A DNA stretch of 49,146 nucleotides, from contig CAZXFT010000023.1 in NCBI GenBank assembly GCA_964640655.1, forward strand, positions 1 to 49,146. The letters run 5' to 3'. The notes below the pieces were generated by a model. That model worked only from the letters and a program-made list of their open reading frames with translations. It made no database searches and was not told the DNA's origin. The position numbers and the translations under genes are program-made. Positions 36,355 to 44,477 of the stretch are shown here, in pieces (the stretch's first letter is position 1; the number at the start of each line of letters is the position of its first letter). Source of the stretch: BJGO01 sp964640655 (GTDB lineage: Bacteria > Bacteroidota > Bacteroidia > Chitinophagales > UBA10324).

Positions 36355-36879
36355 ATGAAAAAAATTTCCATTCTCCTCGCTTTCATTGCACTTACAGCTT
36401 TCACTGCCAGTGCACAGCGCTTTGCTTATGTTGACTCCGATTATATTCTGAGCAACATTCCTGAATATGCCGAAGCTCAAAAACAATTAGACGAAATTTC
36501 TAAAAACTGGCAAAAGGAAATTGAAAACAAATTCAAGGAGATAGATCAGCTCTATAAAAACTATCAGCAGGAGCAGGTTCTATATACTGAAGATATGAAA
36601 AAGCAGAAACAGAAAGAGATTGAAGACAAAGAAAAAGCTGCCAAAGAATTACAGAAAAAACGTTTCGGTTACGAAGGTGATTTGTTTCAGAAACGCCAGG
36701 AACTGGTGAAACCAATTCAAGATAAAATGTATGAGGCCATTCAAAAAGTGGCTACCACCAAAGGTTTTGATGTCATCTTTGATAAGTCGAGCAGCACTAC
36801 TATGCTTTACAGCAACAGTAAACTCGATGTCAGCGACGATGTAATTAAACAGCTGGGGTATACACCCAAACAGAAATAA
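36355..36879 (+). CDS. OmpH/Skp-family periplasmic chaperone (copy 1)
   Basis: A 174-residue protein with a signal peptide (MKKISILLAFIALTAFTASA) and the Skp fold: a short beta start (RFAYVDSDYILSNIPEY), a long helical coiled coil (QKQLDEISKNWQKEIENKF through KKQKQKEIEDKEKAAKEL) and a return to the beta core (GFDVIFDKSS). Skp chaperones keep outer membrane proteins unfolded on the way to BamA. It lies 25 bases after bamA and is followed by a second copy. Confidence 0.93.
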   Translation: MKKISILLAFIALTAFTASAQRFAYVDSDYILSNIPEYAEAQKQLDEISKNWQKEIENKFKEIDQLYKNYQQEQVLYTEDMKKQKQKEIEDKEKAAKELQKKRFGYEGDLFQKRQELVKPIQDKMYEAIQKVATTKGFDVIFDKSSSTTMLYSNSKLDVSDDVIKQLGYTPKQK

Positions 36880-36920
36880 TATATTTTTACGCACCTTTTT
36901 AAATATAATACCCAATACAC

Positions 36921-37424
36921 ATGAAATTTAAACACTTATTACTCGCGGCATTCTTAGTAATTGCATGCGGAACAGCACAGGCACAAAAATTTGGTCACAT
37001 TGATTCAGGAGCATTGTTAGAACTTATGCCTGAAGTAAAATCGGCTGATTCCATTTTAGCCGTTTACCAGAAATCACTTGAAGACTCTTACAACAATATG
37101 ATAACGGAGTATCAAACTAAACTGGCTGACTTTCAGAAGAAAGAAAAAACAATGCAGGAGTTTGATAAGGAATTGAAACAACAGGAATTGCTGGACTTAC
37201 AAAACCGTATTCAAACATTCCAGGATGGTGCACAGGATAAATTGCAGGCAAAAAAACAGGAAGTGTATTCGCCAATTTTGAAAAAAGCTGAAGACGCAGT
37301 CAAAACGGTTGCTAAAGAAAATGGTTATTCATACATTTTTGATACAAGTGTTGGTGGAGTCATTTATGCTCAGGATTCTGATAACATCATGCCTTTGGTT
37401 AAAAAGAAACTGAACCTGAAATAA
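36921..37424 (+). CDS. OmpH/Skp-family periplasmic chaperone (copy 2)
   Basis: A 167-residue paralogue of the preceding gene, with its own signal peptide (MKFKHLLLAAFLVIACGTAQA) and FGHIDSGALLELMPEV, a coiled-coil body (KLADFQKKEKTMQEFDKEL) and a terminal core (YSYIFDTSVGGVIYA). Note that Cys16 in the signal region (ACGTAQA) might be read as a lipobox, but the Ala-Gln-Ala cleavage is more likely. The tandem pair is common in Bacteroidota. A strong terminator follows. Confidence 0.92.
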   Translation: MKFKHLLLAAFLVIACGTAQAQKFGHIDSGALLELMPEVKSADSILAVYQKSLEDSYNNMITEYQTKLADFQKKEKTMQEFDKELKQQELLDLQNRIQTFQDGAQDKLQAKKQEVYSPILKKAEDAVKTVAKENGYSYIFDTSVGGVIYAQDSDNIMPLVKKKLNLK

Positions 37425-37442
37425 ACAATTGTTAAAAACATT

Positions 37443-37490
37443 AACCGGCAGTAGCACGAATCATCGTTTAGCTTACTGCCGGTTTTTTTA
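37443..37490 (+). terminator. Intrinsic terminator at the end of skp2, abutting murI
   Basis: A perfect 11-base stem (37443-37453 with 37474-37484, AACCGGCAGTA) encloses a 20-base loop with a small inner hairpin, followed by a T-run at 37483-37489. The murI ATG comes four bases later. Confidence 0.9.
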
Positions 37491-37493
37491 TTG

Positions 37494-38303
37494 ATGAACA
37501 AAGCACAACCCATTGGAATTTTTGATTCAGGCATAGGTGGCTTAACCGTTGCACAAAGTATAGCCCGTGTATTGCCGCATGAGCAGATGATTTATTTCGG
37601 TGACACTGCACATTTACCATATGGCGATAAATCGTTTGATGCCATTCGTAGTTATGCCATTCGTATAGCAGATTTTTTATTGGAGAAAAATTGTAAGGTG
37701 ATACTGATTGCATGCAATACTGCTTCGGCAGCAGCTTTCGACACCCTGAAAGAGCACGTCGGTGATCGTGCTTTGGTGATGAATGTGATCGACCCATTGG
37801 TTGAAAGAGTTTCCGGTGATGCGGACATTCGTAAGGTGGGAATTATTGGTACCAAGACAACTATTGCCTCCGGTGTCTATGAAAAAAAGTTAAAAGACAA
37901 ACGAACAGATTTAGAGGTAGCCTCCTTGGCAACGGCCTTGTTGGCATCAATGATTGAGGCAGGATTTTATAACAATTCCGTATCACAGGCGGTAATAAAT
38001 TCATATTTATCATACCCTGATTTTCAGGATATGCAAGGTATTATTCTGGCTTGCACACACTATCCATTAATCCGCAAGGAGATTGAATTTTATTTTCATC
38101 ATCGCATCAAAGTATTTGACTCGACAGACATTGTCGCAGAGAAATTGAAAGAGCAATTAGAGATTAATAACCTGTTGAATAACGGAGCTTCTACCAAACA
38201 CGAGTTTTATGTTTCAGACTATACACCTTCGTTCGAGCAAACAGCGAGATTGTTTTTTGGCAACGATGTGCAGTTAAATCATTACAATATCTGGGAGAAG
38301 TAA
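37494..38303 (+). CDS. murI: Glutamate racemase
   Basis: MurI, 269 residues from the ATG at 37494, makes D-glutamate for peptidoglycan. The two active-site cysteines are Cys74 (IACNTASA) and Cys187 (LACTHYP), with Asp11 in IFDSGIGGLTV and YFGDTAHLPYG. The ATG follows the T-run of the skp2 terminator almost immediately, so expression depends on read-through or on a start within the terminator region. It converges on a glycosyltransferase with a one-base gap. Confidence 0.96.
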   Translation: MNKAQPIGIFDSGIGGLTVAQSIARVLPHEQMIYFGDTAHLPYGDKSFDAIRSYAIRIADFLLEKNCKVILIACNTASAAAFDTLKEHVGDRALVMNVIDPLVERVSGDADIRKVGIIGTKTTIASGVYEKKLKDKRTDLEVASLATALLASMIEAGFYNNSVSQAVINSYLSYPDFQDMQGIILACTHYPLIRKEIEFYFHHRIKVFDSTDIVAEKLKEQLEINNLLNNGASTKHEFYVSDYTPSFEQTARLFFGNDVQLNHYNIWEK

Positions 38304-38304
38304 C

Positions 38305-39378
38305 TCACCTCAATATGCTATCGTGAAGCACACGATACATCTTTTCGTTCACCTGCAGGTGTAACGAAAATGGTTTTGCATCATTAATTGCATGTTGAAT
38401 ATTGACATCAGCTTGTTTTTGAATCAGGCATCCCTCACTGTGCTGTAAATACTTTGCTAAATATTCCTGTTCTGTTTGTCCCGGTGTAGGTATTAACAAC
38501 AGCTTTTTATTACTGTGTTGCAAATCCATCAAGGAAGAATAACCACTGCGACATACAATCAAATCACTGCATTCAATTAATTCTTTTAATTCTTTTTCAC
38601 CGGCCTGGTCAATCATTCGAATATGATGATGTGATTGCTGAACAGGCGCATCTTCTTTAACCCCGCGAACGATGCAGGTTTTTAAATGAGGCTTTTGCTT
38701 GAACTCGTAGAGTAATTTCTTTTCAAGAGATCCGCGATGTGGCTCCGGGCCCGATAATACAGCTAACACATCGTACTGTTTTCTCTTTTCCTGATATGAT
38801 TCAAAGCGGCTTAACAAACCACAATACCGATGTTTGAGTTGTTGATACGGAGGATGCGATAATGCTCCGCTCAAATTGTGATCTCCTTCTTCGTCAGGTA
38901 TCCACAATTCGTTAAAAGGTTGAATAAATCTTAGTAATACTGAATCAATGATTGATTGCAGAAAAGCAAACCCGGCTGGGGGCTGAAGATGCAGTTGATG
39001 TGTGAGTAAATAAGACGGAATAGAATGATGATGACAGCCATAGCGATTATCAGAAATGATGGCATCGAATTGATGTTTACGAACCAACTGATCAATAACG
39101 ATTATTTCTTCATTTATGGCTCGTCTGATTTTTGGCCATTGTTTCATTATAGAAAATGCCTGCGACACATTTTTACTGTAACGAATACTGTATTCGGGCA
39201 ACTGATGAAAAGTAAGTTGAGGATAGCGTTTCTTCAGCCAAATCAAACTTTGTCCGTTTCCTCCAATTTGAATGAGACATCCTTGTTCAAGTAAATAATT
39301 AATGACGGGAACGCAACGAGTGGCATGTCCAAGCCCCCAATCGAGTAAGGCAATGAATATGGTTTTACTTCGTTTCAA
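38305..39378 (-). CDS. Glycosyltransferase, GT-B (MurG-like)
   Basis: A 357-residue GT-B-fold enzyme. The N-terminal domain begins with FIALLDWGLGHATRCVPVI, and the C-terminal half has VCRSGYSSLMDLQ and PTPGQTEQEYLAK, the donor-nucleotide binding signature of UDP-sugar transferases of the MurG/GT28 class. The acceptor is unknown; it could be a lipid, polysaccharide or natural product. It starts at TTG (39378); no upstream in-frame ATG exists before a stop. It is a minus-strand gene between murI and the feo cluster and is a distant relative of the gene at 41982-43001. Confidence 0.8.
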   Translation of the reverse strand: MKRSKTIFIALLDWGLGHATRCVPVINYLLEQGCLIQIGGNGQSLIWLKKRYPQLTFHQLPEYSIRYSKNVSQAFSIMKQWPKIRRAINEEIIVIDQLVRKHQFDAIISDNRYGCHHHSIPSYLLTHQLHLQPPAGFAFLQSIIDSVLLRFIQPFNELWIPDEEGDHNLSGALSHPPYQQLKHRYCGLLSRFESYQEKRKQYDVLAVLSGPEPHRGSLEKKLLYEFKQKPHLKTCIVRGVKEDAPVQQSHHHIRMIDQAGEKELKELIECSDLIVCRSGYSSLMDLQHSNKKLLLIPTPGQTEQEYLAKYLQHSEGCLIQKQADVNIQHAINDAKPFSLHLQVNEKMYRVLHDSILR

Positions 39379-39428
39379 AACTAGTTGGTGCTATAAAATG
39401 AATTCGTGCTAACTTACACATCGTTAAA

Positions 39429-39584
39429 ATGAAATTTGACACTCCAATGAAGAATGTATCAAAATGTTTGATGTTCATCTCAATACTGTTATTGAGTAGT
39501 TGCGGATTATTTAAGAAATGCGGCGACTGTCCTAGTTTTTCCAAAACGGCACAATTTCAGCAAAACTTGACTTGCCACCGCTAA
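39429..39584 (+). CDS. Small lipoprotein at the head of feoAB, 51 residues
   Basis: An ATG at 39429 opens a 51-codon frame ending TAA at 39582-39584, one base before the feoA start, so it is probably co-transcribed. From an internal Met7 the signal MKNVSKCLMFISILLLSSC gives a lipobox (LSSC) and mature protein CGLFKKCGDCPSFSK and a short polar tail ending TCHR. The mature peptide holds Cys at the anchor and a CGDC motif, which could bind metal or form a disulfide. No family recognised. The adjacency to Feo iron uptake is the main hint at function. Confidence 0.7.
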   Translation: MKFDTPMKNVSKCLMFISILLLSSCGLFKKCGDCPSFSKTAQFQQNLTCHR

Positions 39585-39585
39585 T

Positions 39586-39822
39586 ATGTCTTCATCAGTT
39601 ATACCTCTATCTCAGATCCCTGAAGGAGGGAAAGGCACGATTACCGAACTGGAACAGAGTCCGATTATCGTTCAGTTGCTTGAAATGGGATTAATACCCG
39701 GGGCACAGGTTGAAGTATATAAAGTAGCTCCGCTCGGAGACCCCATGGTGGTGAGCGTATCGGGCACAGAAGTTACATTGCGCAAGGTTGAGGCCGCAGT
39801 AGTATTGATTCAAACCGGTTAA
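39586..39822 (+). CDS. feoA: Ferrous iron transport protein A
   Basis: FeoA, 78 residues, a small SH3-like cytosolic protein needed for Feo uptake. ITELEQSPIIVQLLEMGLIPGAQVEVYKVAPLGDP and VSGTEVTLRKVEA fit the family, including the LLEMGLIPG core. It is followed, after 54 bases, by feoB. It starts one base after the small lipoprotein gene. Confidence 0.95.
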   Translation: MSSSVIPLSQIPEGGKGTITELEQSPIIVQLLEMGLIPGAQVEVYKVAPLGDPMVVSVSGTEVTLRKVEAAVVLIQTG

Positions 39823-39858
39823 AAACACAGCTTTCAAAGTCACTCGTTTTTTGCTTCT

Positions 39859-39866
39859 TACATTTG
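39859..39866 (+). promoter_or_regulatory. -7-like element directly before feoB
   Basis: TACATTTG matches TAnnTTTG and is followed by the feoB GTG start 10 bases later. It suggests a second, internal promoter between feoA and feoB. Confidence 0.4.
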
Positions 39867-39876
39867 CGCGCACTGC

Positions 39877-41985
39877 GTGAATCCTGACTTTAAAATAGCA
39901 CTCATCGGCAATCCCAACAGCGGTAAAACAACGTTGTTTAATACTCTCACCGGTCTTCGGCAAAAGGTGGGTAATTACCCAGGTATTACGATAGACCGTA
40001 AATCAGGATATTGGAAAATCAATAAAGAACTAACAGCCGAAGTGCTCGATTTGCCGGGCACATACAGTATATACCCCAAGCGGCCCGATGAACGTATTGC
40101 CATTGAAACCATTCTTAATATTCAGAATGATTTGCATCCGGACTTGATCATAGTAGTTTGTGATGCCACCGCACTGCAACGCAATATTTTATTGTGCACA
40201 CAAATCATTGACACCGGAATACCTGTTGTAGTGGCTTTAACCATGAGCGATGTGGCTCAAAAGGATCATATCTCTGTTGACAGAGTTAAACTATCTGAAT
40301 TACTTGGCGTGCCTGTAGCTGATGTTTCCTTCCATTTAAAAAATAAAATGGATGAACTCAAAGAAGCCATATTGATACAATATCAACGCAAGCAAAATTT
40401 AAAGTCTCATTACCAGCCACAACACGATGTTTTCTCCTCAATAAGAAATGAACTACAACTCAACAGCAATTATTTAGCACTGCTAACAGCCAATGCTTCT
40501 ACGCAGGCTGAATTTTTAAATGCCAATCAAAAACAGTTCATTCAGCAATCTATGCAACAATATCAGATTGCATTAGCAGGATGGCAAGCGGATGAGGTAT
40601 TACACCGCTTCAAACTCAATCAGCAGATTCTAAGCCATGTGGTTCACAAGCACAACAAAGACTCTATTTCAAGGCAATGGACAAAGCGAATAGATGATTA
40701 TTTGTTGCATCCGCTTTGGGGTTATATGGTTTTTCTGTTGGTCTTCTTTCTCATATTTCAGGCATTGTTCAACTGGGCAGAGTATCCGATGGAGGCGATC
40801 AACGAATTATTCGCGCAGGCATCTTCAGCTGTTTTACGTTTACTGCCCGATAGCATGTTCTCTCGCTTACTTGCCGAAGGCATACTGCCGGGTATAGGAG
40901 GCATTATTGCATTCGTACCTCAAATCACATTGTTGTTCGGGTTTATCAGCGTGCTGGAAGAAACGGGTTACATGTCGCGAGTAAGCCTACTGACCGACAA
41001 AATATTTCATCGCATAGGAATGAATGGGAAGTCGAGTGTTTCACTGATTGGCGGATTAGCCTGCGCAGTTCCGGCTATTATGGGTACTCGTACCATCGAA
41101 AATTATAAAGACCGTTTAATCACCATACTTGTAACGCCTTTAATGAGTTGCTCGGCACGTTTACCGGTGTATGTGTTGTTGATTGGCTTTGTTGTACCTG
41201 ATAAAGATTTATATGGCATCATTAATCTTCAAGGAATGGTAATGTTGGGTTTATATCTCCTAGGTTTTATTACAGCATTGTTGGTTGCGTTGATATTAAA
41301 GTTGTTTATCAAGGTAAAAGAAACAGGTACATACATTGCCGAACTCCCTATTTACCGCAAACCTCGATGGGGCAACGTGTTGTTCACCATGTATGAAAAA
41401 GTAAGATTGTTTGTTTGGGAAGCCGGAAAGATTATTATGCTGATCTCTGTATTATTGTGGTTTCTGGCCTCCTTTGGTCCGGGTCGCGATATGGAGTACG
41501 CCGAGGAAACAGCTTTATTAACTTATAAAAAAGCGGATAGCATTGAACTGAAGAATCAGGTTCAATCGGCTAAACTTAATGCATCTTATGCAGGTGTTAT
41601 GGGCAGATGGATAGAACCTGTTATTGCACCGCTCGGATTCGATTGGAAAATGGGAATTGCCATCATTACATCATTCGCTGCTCGAGAAGTCTTTGTGGGT
41701 ACAATGGCAACCATTTACAGTATTGGTTCTAAAGATGAACCTGACTTTGAAGTGTTGCGCGAAAAAATGCAACAGGACACTAACCCAAATACGGGTGAAG
41801 CCATTTATAATACTGCAAGTGGACTGGCGCTCATCATTTTCTACGTATTTGCTATGCAGTGTATGAGTACACTTGCCGTTGTGAAACGCGAAACGAAATC
41901 GTGGAAGTGGCCTGTCGTGCAGTTTGTGTATATGACCGTGTTAGCATGGGTGACGGCATGGATCACTTACATTCTATTATCCTAA
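39877..41985 (+). CDS. feoB: Ferrous iron transporter B (GTPase + permease)
   Basis: FeoB, 702 residues, the inner membrane Fe2+ permease with an N-terminal G domain. G1 is GNPNSGKTT (11-19), G3 DLPG (58-61). The G4 motif, normally NxxD, reads TMSD with Thr122 (ACC), and G5 does not show the usual SAK/SA triplet. After a helical insert, the membrane domain carries the two Gate blocks (for example LIGGLACAVPAIMGTRTI and PLMSCSARLPVYVLLIG) and REVFVGTMA near the end. Start is GTG at 39877; no ATG alternative is in frame upstream before a stop. The last four bases overlap a convergent glycosyltransferase. Confidence 0.96.
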   Translation: MNPDFKIALIGNPNSGKTTLFNTLTGLRQKVGNYPGITIDRKSGYWKINKELTAEVLDLPGTYSIYPKRPDERIAIETILNIQNDLHPDLIIVVCDATALQRNILLCTQIIDTGIPVVVALTMSDVAQKDHISVDRVKLSELLGVPVADVSFHLKNKMDELKEAILIQYQRKQNLKSHYQPQHDVFSSIRNELQLNSNYLALLTANASTQAEFLNANQKQFIQQSMQQYQIALAGWQADEVLHRFKLNQQILSHVVHKHNKDSISRQWTKRIDDYLLHPLWGYMVFLLVFFLIFQALFNWAEYPMEAINELFAQASSAVLRLLPDSMFSRLLAEGILPGIGGIIAFVPQITLLFGFISVLEETGYMSRVSLLTDKIFHRIGMNGKSSVSLIGGLACAVPAIMGTRTIENYKDRLITILVTPLMSCSARLPVYVLLIGFVVPDKDLYGIINLQGMVMLGLYLLGFITALLVALILKLFIKVKETGTYIAELPIYRKPRWGNVLFTMYEKVRLFVWEAGKIIMLISVLLWFLASFGPGRDMEYAEETALLTYKKADSIELKNQVQSAKLNASYAGVMGRWIEPVIAPLGFDWKMGIAIITSFAAREVFVGTMATIYSIGSKDEPDFEVLREKMQQDTNPNTGEAIYNTASGLALIIFYVFAMQCMSTLAVVKRETKSWKWPVVQFVYMTVLAWVTAWITYILLS

Positions 41986-43001
41986 TCTAAGTCGGCGCTC
42001 CAGGAAGATTCCGGATTCATATGAGCCGAAATGGCGATTTGTAGTATTTCATTGGTAATGTCCGGATAGAATTCATTAAAGCGAAAGTCATGGTTTAACC
42101 ACTTTTCTAAATAGCCGGTAAATTGTTCATCAATATGATGAATCACCGAAACCCCTAGTTGCCTCAGCGCTTCAGCATTGCAGGCTTGTTCATATTGATT
42201 GCGCATGGGAATGCACATGAGTTTCTTGTTTAGGAATATGGCTTCAGCTGGAGTTTCAAACCCGCCGCCTGTTATGATACCTGTACACTTTTCAAATCCA
42301 TCCGTAAAATCTTTGGGATTCACCGGTATTATTTCTACATTACTGCTTCGCGAATGTTGTGTTCTGTTGATGGAAAAAATCTTGAAATGAACATCAGAGA
42401 ATTTTCTAAGAAAGTTGCTCAGATATTCATCACCATAAGCTGGTAAATAAACCAGATAGAAGTTTTTATCTGTAGGGTTCAGATTCCTGATGTCTTTTCT
42501 GATTACAGGAGTGAATATATTTTGATCATAATTCTTAAAGTGAAAACCATATGCCAGTGTCGAGGGGCTATAGTATTTGAATATCTGCTCGGTCAGATAG
42601 TCTTTCTTTTTGATGCGTGGTGTTTTTTCAGAAAGAAAAGAAGACTGATGACTCAACGCAGTACAGGGCAATCGTTTCATCTTGCAGGCCCACGCACTTA
42701 CAGGTTCAAAATCACTTAGCACCACATCATAATCTTCAACCGGTAATTGCTTGATGTCTTTCACCAATTGTAACATATTCGATTGCATCAGACTCTTGCC
42801 GTAGTCTATTCTCCCTCTTTTACCAAAGTCAAATCCTAAACCTTTACTTCGGTACTTAATATCAAAAGGTAACTGTAGGGCTGCATTTTGGCCACTGAGA
42901 AGTACATCAGTATCACCCATTCTTTTTAATAACGGAACAATTTCCCTTGCACGACTTACATGTCCGTTACCTGTTGCCTGAACTGCATAAAGTATCTTCA
43001 T
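41982..43001 (-). CDS. Glycosyltransferase family protein, coupled to a phosphoesterase
   Basis: A 339-residue GT-B type enzyme starting MKILYAVQATGNGHVSRAR, the family's glycine-rich GNGH loop, with YDVVLSDFEPVSAWAC and a donor-binding TGIITGGGFETPAEAIF stretch. Acceptor and donor are unknown. Its start overlaps the stop of the upstream LpxH-like gene (ATGA), so the two are translated together; both may act on the same envelope lipid. Its 3' end overlaps feoB. Confidence 0.85.
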   Translation of the reverse strand: MKILYAVQATGNGHVSRAREIVPLLKRMGDTDVLLSGQNAALQLPFDIKYRSKGLGFDFGKRGRIDYGKSLMQSNMLQLVKDIKQLPVEDYDVVLSDFEPVSAWACKMKRLPCTALSHQSSFLSEKTPRIKKKDYLTEQIFKYYSPSTLAYGFHFKNYDQNIFTPVIRKDIRNLNPTDKNFYLVYLPAYGDEYLSNFLRKFSDVHFKIFSINRTQHSRSSNVEIIPVNPKDFTDGFEKCTGIITGGGFETPAEAIFLNKKLMCIPMRNQYEQACNAEALRQLGVSVIHHIDEQFTGYLEKWLNHDFRFNEFYPDITNEILQIAISAHMNPESSWSADLD

Positions 43002-43783
43002 ACAGCTTGCTTAAACAACATTTCCAATTGTTCGCTCAGCTCATAATCTGTGTGATAGTTGAACATCTTCCATCTCTTACCATCATACTCTAGTGATGTT
43101 AAATTCTCTACCCAGTCACCTGAATTCATATACTGTACAGATCCTTTCATGGTATTGATTCTCTTAATTACCGGTTGATGAATATGCCCGCATACAACAA
43201 CATGATAATTTTGTTCAATGGCAATCTCCGCAGCAGTAGTCTCAAAATCGCTGATAAACATCACGGCTTTCTTCACACTGTTTTTGATTCGCTTGGATAA
43301 AGAAATCTTACCATAACCCAATCGTTCGCTCAATAGGTTAATGTACCTGTTCATCCAAATGAGAATGTCGTATCCTTTCCCTCCTAGTTTAGCCAACCAC
43401 TTAGAATTTTTCATGGTAATGTCAAATACATCTCCATGAAAGAACCAATAGGTTTCTCCGTTGAGTTTAAGAATCAGTTTATCATCAAAAACCAGATTAC
43501 CCAATTTAGGCATGTCAAAACGACGTAGTAATTCATCGTGGTTTCCACTTAGATAATAAACTTTTGTGCCGTTCAACAGCATGGATAGTATCTCTTCAAT
43601 CACCTTGAAATGCTCCACAGGCCAATATCTCTTGTTGAACTGCCACATATCAATAATGTCGCCGTTCAGTATCAGTTTCTTGGGTTGAATGGTTTTAAGA
43701 TAATTAACCAATTCTGCTGCGTGGCAACCAAAAGTGCCCAAGTGTAGGTCGCTGAGCACCACAATTTCCGGAGTACGCTTCAT
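42998..43783 (-). CDS. UDP-2,3-diacylglucosamine diphosphatase-like metallophosphoesterase
   Basis: A 261-residue calcineurin-like phosphoesterase of the LpxH group. The metal motifs are LSDLHLGT, LNGDIIDMW, LSGNHDELLRR, FFHGDVFD and CGHIHQP, in the expected order. LpxH hydrolyses UDP-diacylglucosamine in lipid A synthesis, but related enzymes act on other substrates, so the role is inferred. It is the first gene of a two-gene unit with the glycosyltransferase. Confidence 0.88.
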   Translation of the reverse strand: MKRTPEIVVLSDLHLGTFGCHAAELVNYLKTIQPKKLILNGDIIDMWQFNKRYWPVEHFKVIEEILSMLLNGTKVYYLSGNHDELLRRFDMPKLGNLVFDDKLILKLNGETYWFFHGDVFDITMKNSKWLAKLGGKGYDILIWMNRYINLLSERLGYGKISLSKRIKNSVKKAVMFISDFETTAAEIAIEQNYHVVVCGHIHQPVIKRINTMKGSVQYMNSGDWVENLTSLEYDGKRWKMFNYHTDYELSEQLEMLFKQAV

Positions 43784-43926
43784 CCGTTTTTTTTGTGATA
43801 CAATATTCCCTGACCTGTATGATACTAAGATTTCTTCATTGTTAATTCTTTGTGATAATTATTTGAAGCCAATGTTATATCAACAATATTTATGTTTTAT
43901 ACCGAAAAAGAATACAGTGTCAAGCT

Positions 43927-44382
43927 CTAACGCTTCACCATCTTCTCATAAACATAAACCCACTCTTTCACACTCATTTTGCCTGACAATTCACCTATGA
44001 GTGTATATGGTATTTGATCAGGTTTTTTAAAACGTATACAACTTTTACCCATATCCAGTTTGCTTTTGCAGTGATGAGGGTATTCGTCAGTAAACCACTT
44101 CAATAATTTTTCATCGGCATATATGCCCATATGATAAACCGCAATAAAATTCTTTTGTGAAGCTATACTCAAAAATGGTAACGGCAATTTAGGATCACAG
44201 TGATAGCCGGATGGATATATTGAATGAGGTACCACGTATCCTATCATACCATAAGAAATGCATTCCTCAAAGCCTTTTGGCAAATTCTTCTTAATGGCTG
44301 TACGAAGTTTGTTGATGGCGTCTTTCCGTTCTTCAGGAAGTTGATCCACATATTCCTGTACCGTTTTAATTTCCGTTCCCAT
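43927..44382 (-). CDS. DUF1801 family protein
   Basis: A 151-residue protein of the YdhG-like DUF1801 family, with KTVQEYVDQLPEERK at the N-terminus, ECISYGMIGY, FIAVYHMGIYAD and GKSCIRFKKPDQIP. The ATG at 44382 is taken because the family begins near this point; an upstream TTG at 44400 is also possible. Its function is not established; some relatives have been linked to iron. It is monocistronic; the 143-base gap to the phosphoesterase holds nothing I recognise. Confidence 0.85.
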   Translation of the reverse strand: MGTEIKTVQEYVDQLPEERKDAINKLRTAIKKNLPKGFEECISYGMIGYVVPHSIYPSGYHCDPKLPLPFLSIASQKNFIAVYHMGIYADEKLLKWFTDEYPHHCKSKLDMGKSCIRFKKPDQIPYTLIGELSGKMSVKEWVYVYEKMVKR

Positions 44383-44477
44383 ATCAGTTCTTACTTGCAA
44401 GAATAGTTAACACTACATTATTATCAAAGAATTCCTTTCGTATATTTTATTCAACTTCGCACTTTCAACATTCAAAC

